A stretch of 64,000 nucleotides of DNA from Leptodactylus fallax (GCA_947044405.1 CAMRHE010000461.1:496001-560000); one strand, 5' to 3'. Shown: positions 11,259 through 22,103, counted from the first letter of the stretch. Notes: generated by a model not told the origin, from the sequence alone. A program made the numbers and translations.

Positions 11259-12866
11259 ATGGATCCTACTCAGGGCCTTGCAGCCAAGTTGGAAGGTTTG
11301 GCAGTCCTGGTAGCTGAGCTTGCTAACCAGGTTCAGACCCTTACTGAGGCTGCTGCAGCATCCCCGCCTGTTTCTTCCCCTTTTAAGGTGAAGATGTTAC
11401 TCCCGGATCGTTTTTCAGGGGATCGTGAAAAATTTGAGACTTTCCGGGAGTCCTGTCGCCTGTATTTTCGGATTAATCCACATGCATCCCAGGCCCAAAT
11501 GGTGGGAGTAGTTATATCCCTCCTACAGGGGGGATCCACAAGCTTGGGCGCTTAAACTCCCCTCCAGGGGCTGAGGAGTGGACTGACTTTGAAAAATTTT
11601 TTTTTGTCTTTGGGGTCTATTTATGCTGAGCCAGACCACATAGGTCTTGCGGAATCGCAACTCCTCACCATGCGGCAGGGCAAACGCTCTGCTGAGGAAT
11701 ATTGCGCAGAATTCCGCAAGTGCAGCGTAACTGCAGGTTGGTGTGAGTCAGCTCTAAAGGCCCACTTTAAACAAGGCCTGTGTGACCGTGTTAAGGAGCT
11801 CTGGGTTGGTCACCCAGATCCTCCCACTCTTGAGCAGGCCATGACTTTGGCTGTCCGTATTGACCGTAGGATCCGGGAAAATGTTAAAGAGAGAATAGGG
11901 TCTGCTTCTTCCAAATTTTCTGTCTCTCCCTCACTCTCTCCTGAGAAACCTGTTATTTCTCCCATGACTCCTGGTGAGGAACCTATGCAACTGGGAATTA
12001 TGGATGCCAAGACGCGACGAGAGCATCGTCTCAGGAACAACCTCTGCCTGTACTGTGGTGCTTCCGGTCATTTTATCAGTGACTGCTCGATCAGACCTCG
12101 CAGACCATCAGAAAAACTTCAGTGCCTGAGTGGTAATCAGAAGAACCACTCGGGCAACCAGGTATTTGCCAGTAATAACAATAAGATGTTGTTATCTGTG
12201 TCTCTGTCCTCTGGGGACAGATCTGTTTCTGGCCAGGCCTTAGTTGACTCTAGGTCTGAGGCAAACTTTGTCACATTCTCGTTTGTCTCAGCTTTAGGCA
12301 GTGAGCTTTTGCCACTTGACACTCCTCTGGCGGTTACTGGAGCGGATTTTGCCCCACTGGCCAGGGGTAAGGTCCGATTCAAAACCCCCTTAATCACGTT
12401 GCAAGTGGGTTCAGCTCATTCAGAGGTCATGAGCTTTTTAGTTATGGAGCATCTGTCTTCTGATATTATTTTGGGGCTCCCCTGGTTGAACCTCCATAAT
12501 CCTATTTTTGATTGGGGTAAAAGGGAGTTGGTAAAATGGGGAGATCAGTGCTCATCCCACTGTATTGTTTTGCACACCTTAAATTGTGTTACTGAGGAGA
12601 CTGTCTCGGCTGCAAAAGGTGGGAAACACCAGGTGAATAAAAAATGTTTGCCTGGCCCACCAGTGTCTGTGGTTGTGCAAAAAGACCCTGAATTGAAGGC
12701 AGAGAAAATACAGGGTCCTACTAAAACTGGTTTATCTGATGAGGGTCCGGTGGCCCCTCATAAAGGGGGGGGGTACTGTAACGTCTCTGCCGTTTCTGGT
12801 CTCAGCGCCGCCCTCCACTCGCACGCTGTGGCGAAAGAGGCGTCTTCAATTTGGTTCTTTGTGTAA
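11259..12866 (+). pseudogene. gag: Gypsy Gag-protease frame, RT and integrase missing
   Basis: An ATG at 11259 opens a Gag of the vertebrate Gypsy type (MDPTQGLAAKLEGL; capsid-like LPDRFSGDREKFETF and SAEEYCAEFRK). The frame is broken by two compensating shifts between about 11530 and 11610, then stays open to 12866, past the start of the 3' LTR. A CCHC zinc knuckle (CLYCGASGHFISDC, ~12048-12090) and an aspartic protease segment follow (ALVDSRSEANF, then ILGLPWLNLHNP). The catalytic DSG is DSR, so protease function is doubtful. Beyond ~12620 the protein is linker and then LTR-encoded residues. The wholesale loss of pol shows a Gag-PR-only derivative. Confidence 0.88.
12755..12776 (+). promoter_or_regulatory. 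Polypurine tract of Gypsy element 1
   Basis: An AAAGGGGGGGGG purine run ends three bases before the 3' LTR (TGTAACG at 12777). This is where the plus-strand primer for reverse transcription is expected in LTR elements. No primer binding site with a recognised tRNA could be assigned after the 5' LTR; the sequence there starts GAATAACCGGCCC. Confidence 0.7.
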
Positions 12867-13436
12867 GCTTCTTGATGCTCAGTCTGAACACTGTCCTAGT
12901 TCTCTTGCTGTGTAAAGCCACGCCCGTGTAATTAGGAACATTTCTCTCTGGACTACATAGAGTTAATCTCTTCCTGGCCTGAGTGATTGACAGCCTGTGT
13001 ACCTATCAGCTCTGGGACTGGTCCCAGACTTTCTATAAACAGGTTGTCAGCCCTCACATGGTTGCCGGTTATTGCTCTGTCTTTGCCTGCTCTCTTTGTG
13101 ATATACCTTACTACTTTGTTACCTTATTTTCTGACCACTGGCTTTGACTTTCACTATTCTCTTGGATCTCGATTCTGTGCTGCAATTGCCCGATTGTTAC
13201 TGACCCCTTGGCTAGCTGACCTCCCTTTGTTGTGCGTCTTGTCTGCGTTCTATGTGATCACTTATTATAAGGAGGGACTGTCGACGTGGTTGCTGGCTGT
13301 CACCTAGGACAGATCGGGCAAGTTAGCCAGGGACAGTGAGGGGGATTCAGCTTAGGGTCCACTGTCTTGTTGTGCCCCTCCCCCCCTAGTTCTCCAGCAG
13401 CTTCTGGGGAATCGCTCCTCTAGTGATTCCCTTACA
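12777..13436 (+). repeat. 3' LTR of Gypsy element 1
   Basis: Starts TGTAACG and ends CCCTTACA, followed by the AAGAG target duplication. It aligns along its whole length with the 5' LTR at 10553-11213. Confidence 0.95.
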
Positions 13437-13441
13437 AAGAG

Positions 13442-13994
13442 CCTAAATACCATATCAAGCACCAAACTAACAGTATTGATTGCTAGAGAAAAAATTCCAA
13501 CTGTGCCAGAATCAGTGGAGCAGTGCCGATTAATTGATGTAAAGAGTTGGACTTGCTTGGAGGTGGTGAAAGAAAGGTCGTCTTTAAACTCTCTCTGTAA
13601 TTCTTTCCTATTAAAATAATATTTAGGCCCTTTCTCCAATTATCCTCAATTTACTTTATGTATTCTTTTCTAACACACATCAATTAATTATATCTCCATA
13701 GCTTGGACCATTATTAGGATACTGCTGTTACTGTTTTCTATTCATATTTCTTCACCTTCTTTTTTACCTAGTATATTGCTACATTGATATAGATTATAAT
13801 TTAATATAATTATGATCTAATAGTAATATTTTAAGATGCTATAGCTTATTCATTAAATGTATATTATTATCTCTTATGTTCTGTCTTCTAGCATAAATAA
13901 GTTGTTAATGTTTACAAAAAATTTTTAAACTTGTTAAAAAATGTTAATATACAGCACCTGAATTACTTTTCATCACAGTATTGAAAAAATATGT
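13442..13994. other. Non-coding AT-rich DNA
   Basis: No gene or recognisable element is seen between the Gypsy target duplication and the microsatellites that follow. Confidence 0.5.
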
Positions 13995-13995
13995 A

Positions 13996-13996
13996 T

Positions 13997-14027
<31 letters not shown>

Positions 14028-14054
14028 AACTGTATGTTTTATATATGTGTGTGT

Positions 14055-14082
<28 letters not shown>
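13996..14082. repeat. (CA)n and (TA)n microsatellites
   Basis: A CA run at about 13996-14023 and a TA run at about 14055-14082. The TA run provided the target dinucleotide for the Tc1 element that starts at 14083. Confidence 0.95.
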
Positions 14083-14085
<3 letters not shown>

Positions 14086-15650
14086 TGGGTACGAAAGTAT
14101 TCCGACCCCTTTAAATTTTTCACTCTTTGCAGCCATTTGCTAAAAGCAAAAAAGTTCATTTTATTTCTCATTAATGTACACTCAGCACCCCATCTTGACA
14201 GAAAAAAACAGAAATGTAGATATTTTTGCAAATTTATTAAAAAAGAAAAACTGAAATATTACATGGTCATAAGTATTCAGACCCTTTGCTCAGTATTGAG
14301 TAGAAGCCCCTTTTGAGCAAGTACAGCCATGAGTCTTCTTGGGAATGATGCAACAAGCTTTTCACATCTGGATTTGGGGATCCTCTGCCATTCTTCCTTG
14401 CAGATCCTCTACAGTTCCATCAGGGGGGGTTGGTGGACAGCCATTTTCAGGTCTCTCCAGAGATGCTCAATTGGGTTGAGGTCAGGGCTCTGGCTGGGCC
14501 AGTCAAGAATGGTCACAGAGTTGTTCCGAAGCCACTCCTTTGTTATTTTAGCTGTAGGCTTAGGGTCATTGACTTGTTGGAAGATGAACCAGTCTAAGGT
14601 CCAGAGCACTCTGGGAGAGGTTTTCTTCCAGGATATTTCTGTGCTTGGCCGCATTCATCTTTCCTTCAATTGCAACCAGTCGTCCTGTCCCTGCAGCTGA
14701 AAAACACCCCCATAGCACGATGCTGCCACCACCATGTTTCACTGTTGGGATTGTATTGGGCAGGTGATGAGCAGTGCCTGGTTTTCTCCACACATACCGC
14801 GTAGAATTAATGCCAAAAAGTTCAATCTTCGTCTCATCAGTCCAGTGAATCTTATTTCTCATAGTCTGGGAGTCCTTCATGTGTTTTTTGGAAAACTTTA
14901 TGCGGGCTTTCATATTTCTTGCACTGAGGAGAGGCTTCCTTCTGGCCACTCTGCCATAAAGCCCCGACTGATGGAGGGCTGCAGTGATAGTTGACTTTGT
15001 GGAACTTTCTCCCATCTGCCTACTGCATCTCTGGAGCTCAGACACAGTGATCTTTGGGTTCTTCTTTACCTCTCTCACCAAGCTCTTCTCCCACGATTGC
15101 TCAGTTTGGCTGGATGGCCAGGTCTAAGAAGAGTTCTGGTCGCCCCAAACTTCTTCCATTTAAGGATTATGGAGACCACTGTGCTCTTAGGAACCTTGAG
15201 TGCTGAAGAAATTCTTTTGTAACCTTGGCCAGATCTGTCCCTTGCCACAATTCTGTCTCTGCTCCTTGGGCAGTTCCTTTGACCTCATGATTCTGATTTG
15301 CGCTGACATGCACTGTGAGCTGTGAGGTCTTATATAGACAGGTGTGTGCCTTTCCTAATCAAGTTTAATTAAACACAGCTGGACTCCAATGAAATAGTAG
15401 AACCATCTCAAGGAGGTTTAGAAGGAAATGGACAGCATGTGAGTTAAATATGACTGTCACAGCAAAGGTTCTAAATACTTATGATCATGTGATATTTCAG
15501 TTTTTATTATTTAATACATTTGCAAAAATGTCTACATTTCTGTTTTTTTTCTGTCAAGATGGGGTGCTGAGTGTACATTAATAAGAAATAAAATGAACTT
15601 GCAAATGGCTGCAATAAAACAAAGAGTGAAAAATTTAAAGGGATCTGAAT
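14083..15650 (-). mobile_element. Tc1-like (DD34E) transposon, minus strand, one end clipped
   Basis: The left end is CAGTGGGTACGAAAGTATTC next to TA. About 200 bp of inverted repeat match the right side (TTTAAATTTTTCACTCTTTG in one, its complement near 15620-15640 in the other). On the right, the match stops at GGATCTGAAT (~15650), so roughly the last 20 bp, including the outer terminus, are missing. The next Tc1 element begins only a few bases later, at 15656. Confidence 0.9.
14277..15288 (-). pseudogene. Tc1 transposase pseudogene (minus strand)
   Basis: Reading leftwards from an ATG at 15288 (MRSKELPKEQR), the helix-turn-helix region is frameshifted. A clean stretch runs 15081-14566 ([26 protein letters not shown] with the first Asp; [12 protein letters not shown]). 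The next, 14654-14409, is in another frame ([22 protein letters not shown]). The C-terminal end (MAVLAQKGLLLNTEQRV) is followed by a stop at 14277-14279. The second catalytic Asp is Val and the usual His of PKH is Pro. Frameshifts plus a missing catalytic Asp make it inactive. Confidence 0.9.
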
Positions 15651-15655
15651 ATATA

Positions 15656-17270
15656 CACTACCGTTCAAAAGTTTAGGGTCACTCAGAAATTTCCTTCTTT
15701 TTGAAAGAAAAACACAGTTTTTTCAATGAAGATAACATTAAATGAATCATAAATACACTCTATACATTGTTAATGTGGTAAATGACTATTCTAGCTGCAA
15801 ACGTCTGGTTTTTAATGCAATATCTACATAGGTGTATAGAGGCCCATTTCCAGCAACCATCACTCCAGTGTTCTAATGGTACATTGTGTTTGCTAACTGT
15901 GTAAGAAGGCTACTGGATGTTTAGAAAACTCTTGAAAACCCTTGTGCAAATATGTTAGCACAGCTGAAAACAGTTTTGCTGGTTAGAAAAGCTATAAAAC
16001 TGACCTTCCTTTGAGCTAGTTGAGAATCTGAAGCATTACATTTGTTGGTTCGATTAAACTCTCAAAATGGCCAGAAAAAGAGAACTTTCATGTGAAACTC
16101 AACAGTCTATTCTTGTTCTTAGAAATGAAGGCTATTCCATGCAAGAAATTGCCAAGAAACTGAAGATTTCCTACAACGGTGTGTACTATTTCCTTCAGAG
16201 GACAGCACAAACAGGCACTAACCAGAGTAGAAAGAGAAGTGGGAGGCCCCGCTGCACAACTGAGCAACAAGACAAGTACATTAGAGCCTCTAGTTTGAGA
16301 AATCAACGCCTCACAGGTCCTCAACTGGCAGCTTCATTAAATAGTACCCGCAAAACGCCATTGTCAACGTCTACAGTGAAGAGGCGACTCAGGGATGCTG
16401 GCCTTCAGGGAAGAGTGGCCAAGAAAAAGCCATATCTGAGACTGGTTAATAAAAGGAAAAGATTAATATGGGCAAAAGAACACAGATATTGGACAGAGGA
16501 AGATTGGAAAAAAGTGTTATGGACAGACGAATCAAAGTTTGAGGTGTTTGGATCACACAGAAGAACATTTGTGAGACGCAGAACAACTGAAAAGATGCTG
16601 GAAGAGTGCCTGACGCCATCTGTCAAGCATGGTGGAGGTAATGTGATGGTCTGGGGTTGCTTTGGTGCTGGTAAAGTGAGAGATTTGTACAAGGTAGAAG
16701 GGATTTTGAATAAAGAAGGCTATCTCTCCATTTTGCAATGCCATGCCATACCCTGTGGACAGCGCTTGATTGGAGCCAATTTCACCCTACAACAAGACAA
16801 TGACCCAAAGCACACCTCCAAAATATGCAAGAACTATTTAGGGAAGAAGCAGGCAGCTGGTATTCTATCTGTAATGGAGTGGCCAGCGCAGTCACCAGAT
16901 CTCAATCCCATTGAGCTGTTGTGGGAGCAGCTTGACCGTATGGTACGCAAAAAGTGCCCATCAAGCCAATCCAACTTGTGGGAGGGGCTTCTGGAAGCAT
17001 GGGGTGAAATTTCTCCAGATTACCTCAGCAAATTAACAGCTAGAATGCCAAAGGTCTGCAATGCTGTAATTGCTGCAAATGGAGCATTCTTTGACGAAAG
17101 CAAAGTTTGAAGGAGAAGATTATTATTTCAAATAAAAATCATTATTTCTAACCTTGTCAATGTCTTGACTATATTTTCTATTCATTTTGCAACTCATTTG
17201 ATAAATAAAAGTGTGAGTTTTCATGGAAAAAACAAAATTGTCTGGGTGACCCCAAACTTTTGAACGGTAG

Positions 17271-17273
<3 letters not shown>
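15656..17273 (+). mobile_element. Tc1-related transposon with intact DD38E transposase
   Basis: The left end is CACTACCGTTCAAAAGTTTA, and the right end carries the inverted AAACTTTTGAACGGTAGGTG. TA flanks it at 15654-15655 and 17274-17275. Inner ends share GGTCAC and its complement. Size is 1.6 kb. The gene inside is open from start to stop with a full triad. Spacing between the second Asp and the Glu is 38 residues, which matches the DD38E (Intruder) sibling family of Tc1 described in vertebrates. It is inserted between another Tc1 copy and a TA microsatellite. Confidence 0.93.
16067..17110 (+). CDS. DD38E Tc1-family transposase, intact frame
   Basis: A 347-residue protein from ATG 16067 (context CAAAATGG) to TGA 17110, close to the usual ~340 residues. 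Residues 1-110 form two helix-turn-helix regions (YSMQEIAKKLKISYNGVYYF; TPLSTSTVKRRLRDAGLQ), joined by a KRSGRPRC linker of AT-hook type. The catalytic domain has WTDESKFEVFG, KHGGGNVMVWGCFG, LQQDNDPKHTS and [12 protein letters not shown] count 38 residues between the second Asp and the Glu. It should act in the nucleus, cutting and pasting its own DNA at TA sites. No frameshift or stop is present. Whether it is still active is not shown by the sequence; the termini differ at a few positions. Confidence 0.95.
   Translation: MARKRELSCETQQSILVLRNEGYSMQEIAKKLKISYNGVYYFLQRTAQTGTNQSRKRSGRPRCTTEQQDKYIRASSLRNQRLTGPQLAASLNSTRKTPLSTSTVKRRLRDAGLQGRVAKKKPYLRLVNKRKRLIWAKEHRYWTEEDWKKVLWTDESKFEVFGSHRRTFVRRRTTEKMLEECLTPSVKHGGGNVMVWGCFGAGKVRDLYKVEGILNKEGYLSILQCHAIPCGQRLIGANFTLQQDNDPKHTSKICKNYLGKKQAAGILSVMEWPAQSPDLNPIELLWEQLDRMVRKKCPSSQSNLWEGLLEAWGEISPDYLSKLTARMPKVCNAVIAANGAFFDESKV

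Positions 17274-17314
<41 letters not shown>
17274..17314. repeat. (TA)n microsatellite
   Basis: An uninterrupted TA run that abuts the right end of the DD38E transposon, separating it from the TTAA MITE. Confidence 0.95.
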
Positions 17315-17317
<3 letters not shown>

Positions 17318-17325
17318 AAAGGGGT

Positions 17326-17744
17326 TGTCAGAATTCTGGCGTCAGAATCCTGGTGTATTTTTCTAAATTACCACCAGTGGCCGCTGTTTCTCTCACTCTG
17401 AACTATTGTATTGCACTTCCACTCCACTTGAAGCTGCTGTGTTATCCTAGGATTTGGCCTTAACCAAGATGACCGATGTGTGCCAACTTGAAGCCATCTT
17501 GTTTCCTGTTTGGGCCTATTTATACCCATGAGGCAATATAACCATTGCTTGAGTATTGTGATTTGTTTCCAGTTTCCAACTCCTCTGAACTGTCTTTCCC
17601 AGACTGTTCCTACTCCTTGCTGTATTACTCTTGTGATCTACACCTCAAGCCACACCCCGGACTACTACTCTACAACATCTAACTGCGCCTGGCTTTCTTC
17701 CATCTGGCCACTGGATTCCAGCTATGAGTACCAGTATCATAACA
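17326..17744 (+). repeat. 5' LTR of Gypsy element 2
   Basis: Starts TGTCAGAATTCTGGCG and ends GTATCATAACA. The sequence just after it begins GAATATTCGAGCC; the other Gypsy element has GAATAACCGGCCC in the same place, so the two may share a primer site, but I could not name a tRNA. Confidence 0.92.
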
Positions 17745-17763
17745 GAATATTCGAGCCAAAACT

Positions 17764-18581
17764 ATGGAATCCGCTGGGGAAGTGAGCTTGGAGGTTCGTG
17801 TAAATAATTTGAACTGTTTACTTACTAACATCTTCGCTGAAATGCAAAGTTTGAAAACAAAGTATTTGGCATTTGAAAACCAAACATCTCATAATGTGCA
17901 AATATTCAAGCAACTCAGGATTTACAAAATAAGGTGGCTCAACATGTGGAGCAAATACAGGAACTTAAAAAGCAGGCTGTGGTTCCAGCTTCTGCATCCA
18001 CCTTACCTCTTCCACCTTTCAGGTTTGGTGGGGACCATGATAAATACCGTGGATTTATTAATCAATGCAAGTTATATTTTGGGGCATACCCTTCTCACTT
18101 CCTCACTGACAGATCTAAGGTGCTGTGTATTATTATGCTTCTGACACATAAGGCCATAACCTGGGCTAATCCCCTTATTGAGACCACTGATGCACGTCTT
18201 GATTTAGAAGCCTTTTTTGCAGCTATGAGCCAGGTATTTGATGATCCTAACCGATGTGCAACAGCTGAAGCAACATTATTAGCTCTACGTTGGGGCAGAC
18301 ACTCGGTTGCTGAATATGCCACAGAATTCAGAAGTAATAATGCTGAAAAATTAACATTTTTCAAGAATGGACTCTCGAATGCACTTAAGGATGAATTAGC
18401 ACGTGCTGATGCTCCCACAAATTTTGATGATTTTGTACATCATTGTGTTCCTATTGATACTCGACTGTCTGAGCGGAGGCAAAAAAAGTGGAGTTCTACC
18501 TGGCTTCATAATAATTGGTACTTATCTGTTCCACCTTCCACCTCCAGAAAAACTAAGAAGCACTCTGAAGTTGATGCTTAA
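17764..18581 (+). pseudogene. gag: Gypsy 2 Gag (broken)
   Basis: ATG at 17764 (MESAGEVSLEVRVNNL) opens the N-terminal coiled-coil-like segment; after a shift near 17930 the body continues in another frame (AQHVEQIQELKKQ; PPFRFGGDHDKYRGF; HSVAEYATEFR) to a stop at 18581. These are the usual Gag landmarks of vertebrate Gypsy elements. The last part (WSSTWLHNNWYL) is out of frame with what is expected, indicating another indel. Confidence 0.85.
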
Positions 18582-18584
18582 CCT

Positions 18585-19391
18585 ATGCAGATTGACAGTA
18601 TACAAAAACGTGAAAGTGCCGATGGAAGAGTAATCAGACTGCGGGAAAATCAATGCTTCTATTGTGGTAAACCTGATCATTTTCTCAGTAATTGTCTAAG
18701 TCGTCAACAGAAGTCAGGGGCGGTTATAGCGGATCCTGATCTATCCGAGGATGAATCCATTTTTTCTGAACCAGTGCCACCAGTGAATGCAGTCGTCCGC
18801 TCAATCTCTTCAATAGTACCTAACATTAAGAAGGAAAGAAAGGACTCTCATTGCTTCATTTCCATCAAGTTTCATATTGGCTCACAGTGGATATCTACCT
18901 CTGCCATGGTGGACTCTAGAGCAAATGGAAACTTTATGGATATTGCTTTTGCTAATAAGCATGGATTGAAGATCCAGGGGAGACTTTCACCAATTCTGAT
19001 GGAAACGGTTGATGAGTCCTCACTGAACTCAGGCCCAGTTAATCAAGAGACTGAACCCTTGGGTTTTATCTTTCTGATTAATTTCATCTCCACATTTTCC
19101 AATCATCTTGGGACTTCCATGGCTGCAAACTCAGAACCCTCGGATCAACTGGAAAACCAAAGTAGTGTCCTTCCTACTAGACTTCATCTAATCAACCTCA
19201 TGTATACGGTACCGAGGACCTTGAAACATCCCCTAAACTGCCATATATATATAAAGAATTTGCTGATGTTTGTGATAAAAAGAATGCTGACAAGTTGCCC
19301 CCACACCGACCTTATGACTGTCCCACTGAACTATTGCCAGAAGCAGCTATACCTTTTGGAAGCATATATCCATTGTCAGAGCCTGAACTGA
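18585..19391 (+). pseudogene. Gypsy 2 zinc knuckle and protease (broken)
   Basis: A CCHC knuckle (CFYCGKPDHFLSNC, ~18654-18695) is followed by a retropepsin segment with AMVDSRANGNFMD (~18902-18940). The catalytic motif is DSR rather than DSG. After this the expected flap and second half (the GLPWL block) are not recognisable, so the protease is deleted or scrambled before the RT frame takes over near 19290. Confidence 0.85.
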
Positions 19392-20338
19392 AAGCACTTA
19401 AAGAATACATAGATAAAAATTCAGCTAAAGGATTTATTCGTCCATCTACTTCACCAGCAGGTGCACCAATATTTTTTGTTAAAAAGAAAGATGGTACCTT
19501 GAGGCCTTGTGTTGATTATAGAAAACTAAACGAAATAACAATAAAGAACCGTTACCCTCTTCCTCCTATACCTGAGTTGCTGGATAGAGTCCATTATGCA
19601 AAGATGTTTACCAAACTAGACCTACGTGGTACCTATAACTTGGTGCGTGTAAGACCTGGTGATGAATGGAAAACAGCATTCAGATCACGTTATGGACACT
19701 TCGAGTACTTACTCATGTCTTTTGGACTGTGTAATGCACCCGCAACCTTTCAGCATTTCATTAACGACATTTTCAAAGATATGTTAGATCAATTGGTAGT
19801 CATTTATCTGGATGATATACTAATCTTCTCTAATTCTGAGGAAGAACACCAGAACCATGTCAGAATTGTGCTACAGCATTTACGAACTCATCAACTCTAT
19901 ATTAAGTTGAAGAAATGTGAATTTCATCAAACAGAAATTCAGTTCTTGGGTTATGTAATTTCTACTGAAGGACTGCATATGGACTCCAGCAAGATTCAAG
20001 CAATAATGGACTGGCCAACCCCAAGGAATGTGAAAGAAGTTCAGCATTTTGTAGAATTTGCTAATTTCTACAAATGGTTCATCAAAAATATTTCAGCTAT
20101 AATTGCACCAATTACTCAATTAAGGAAGGGAATACCATTTATTTGGTCTTCTCAAGCACAGGATGCCTTCCTTTGTCTAAAGACAAAATTTACCACAGCT
20201 CCTATACTGATTCATCCTGACCCTGAACATGCCTTTATTGTTGAAGTTGATGCTTCTGACAATAGGGGCAATTCTATCACTGGAGAACTGGAGAAAAAGA
20301 CTTGCTACATCTTTGTGCTTATTTTTCTCAAAAATTAA
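19295..20338 (+). pseudogene. pol: Gypsy 2 reverse transcriptase
   Basis: One open frame covers the [73 protein letters not shown] and the active-site YLDD (~19806-19817), then the thumb and connection. Usual motifs such as LDLRGAYN have minor substitutions, with both YLDD aspartates kept. The frame is lost at ~20300 just before RNase H, so the polyprotein cannot be made. Confidence 0.93.
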
Positions 20339-20535
20339 CCTTCTCAGAAAAGAATTATGATGTAGGAAATAAGGAGCTTTTGGCCATCATTGCTGCTTTT
20401 CAAGAGTGGCGACATCATTTGGACGGAGCAGCACAGCAGATAGTGGTGCTAACTGGCCATCGTAATTTAGAGTTCATCAGATCTGCTAAATCTTTGTTCC
20501 CCCGTCAAGCTCGGTGGAGTCTGTCTCTTAATTGA
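20302..20535 (+). pseudogene. Gypsy 2 RNase H fragment
   Basis: In a new frame the RNase H continues ([49 protein letters not shown]) and stops at TGA 20533-20535. The first Asp (VEVDASDN) lies in the RT frame, so a shift divides the active site. The conserved VLTDH is VLTGH here. Confidence 0.88.
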
Positions 20536-20544
20536 TTTAATTTT

Positions 20545-22091
20545 GTGATCTCTTATAGACCTATCTCCCGAAATGGAAAAGCTGATGCCTTATCAAGACT
20601 GTTCTCAAATGACTCCTCTCGATCTGCACCACCAACTACCATTCTGTCGGAATCCAGTTTTGTGAGGGTCATTACCAACAAGGATCTGCTGGAAGAGATA
20701 AGGGCAGCATATAAGACTGATCCAGTTCTTCTGAATCTACCAGATTATATATCTCTTATGTTTCATAATAGAGTATGGACTCTTAAACACTATATTTATG
20801 TGCCGGAGAGTGTACGACTAAGAGTATTAAAGTTTATTCATGACTCCAAGCTAGCAGGTCACAAGGGCATTCAGAAAACAAAAGAACTTCTGTCACGCTT
20901 CTTTTGGTGGCCTAATTATCAAGAGGACGTGAAGAAATATGTTTCTTCTGGTAACACCTGTGCCATGAATAAAACTCCTCGTACTTCACCAGTGAGACTT
21001 CTGCAGCCTCTTTCGATCCCATCCCATCCTTGGGGGTCTATATCTATGGACTTTATTGTCAAATTGCCTGCCTCTAAGGGAAAAAATGCCATCTTAGTTG
21101 TGGTGGATCGACTGACAAAAGCAGCTCACTTTATTCCATGGTCTGCTGCTGACCTTGTCCTCCAAGAGGTCTTTTGTCTCCATGGAGTACCAGATGAAGT
21201 TGTCTCAGATCGTGGAGTACAATTTACGTCCAGATTTTGGAAGAATTTTTGCAAAACACTTGACATTGATGTTAATTTGTCATCTGCTTTTCAACCCCAG
21301 TCAAATGGTGAAACTGAACGCACAAATCAAACTTTGGAGCAGTATCTTCGATGTTACATTTACCACTTGCAAGATGACTGGGTTGATTTGCTTCCAATGG
21401 CAGAATTTTCAAACAATAATACTCAGAATGCTATCACCAAACAAACACCACTTTTTGCTAATTTGTGTTACCATCCAAGTATCCTTATTAATTTTCCCAG
21501 AGACACTCCTATTCCTGCAGTCAATGACAGAATTCAACCTCTTCAACAGAATCTGGAGATGTTAAGGGACACATTGAAGATTGCCCAGGAGAGATATAAG
21601 GAAACAGCAGATAAATCCCACAGACTTTCTCCAACTTTCAAGGCAGGAGATGCGGTATGGCTTTCTATGAAGAATTTGAAACTTCATGTACCTTCAACAA
21701 AACTAGGTCAAAAATTCATTGGGCCTTTCAAGGTTATTGGACAAGTAAATGCAGTAGCATTTCACCTAAAAATTCCCAAGACAATGAGGGTATATCCTGT
21801 GTTTCATGTATCACTTCTGAAACCTGTTATTTCAAATCCATTTCCTGAATGTAACTTGCCTCCTGCCGGCCCAGTTAAAGTGAATGGACAAGAACATTAC
21901 ACTGTCAAAAAGATACTGGACTCTAGGATTTTCAGAAGTCATCTTCAATACCTAATAAAATGGCAGGGGTATGGCCTGAGGACAATTCATGGGAACCTGT
22001 AACCAACATCAATGCTCCCCGACTGCTTAAGGAATTTCACCAACGTTATTCAGAAAAACCGAGCCAAGCATCGTCCGGAGGTCGATGCTGA
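20545..22091 (+). pseudogene. Gypsy 2 integrase with C-terminal chromodomain
   Basis: The zinc-binding region has HDSKLAGHKG and then SSGNTCAMNK, where the first Cys of CxxC is replaced. The core keeps the triad: Asp in SMDFIVKLPA, Asp in VVSDRGVQFTS and Glu in PQSNGETERTNQ. About ten residues seem missing between HFIPW and the FCLHGVP block. The GPF/Y-like segment (IGPFKVIGQ, YPVFHVSLLKP) leads into a chromodomain (YTVKKILDSR, QYLIKWQGYG) that shifts frame near 21985 and ends at a stop near 22091. Chromodomains direct integration to modified chromatin in known chromoviruses. Confidence 0.9.
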
Positions 22092-22103
22092 AAGAGGGAA
22101 TAA

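Larger units (their letters stand above)
10553..13436 (+). mobile_element. Non-autonomous Ty3/Gypsy element, complete ends, no RT or integrase
   Basis: Two near-identical ~660-bp LTRs (TGTAACG...CCCTTACA) bracket a 1.56 kb interior, with the 5-bp target duplication AAGAG at 10548-10552 and 13437-13441. The interior encodes Gag, a CCHC knuckle and a retropepsin region, and then goes straight to a polypurine tract; reverse transcriptase, RNase H and integrase are absent. Intact ends, LTR similarity (by eye about six to eight substitutions plus small indels) and the clean target duplication suggest a fairly recent insertion that must have been mobilised by a full-length relative. Confidence 0.93.

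Noticed and set aside
17745..17765. A tRNA primer binding site after the Gypsy LTRs
   Set aside because: Both elements share a GAATA start after the LTR, but no TGG-led complement of a tRNA 3' end was recognised, so no site is claimed.
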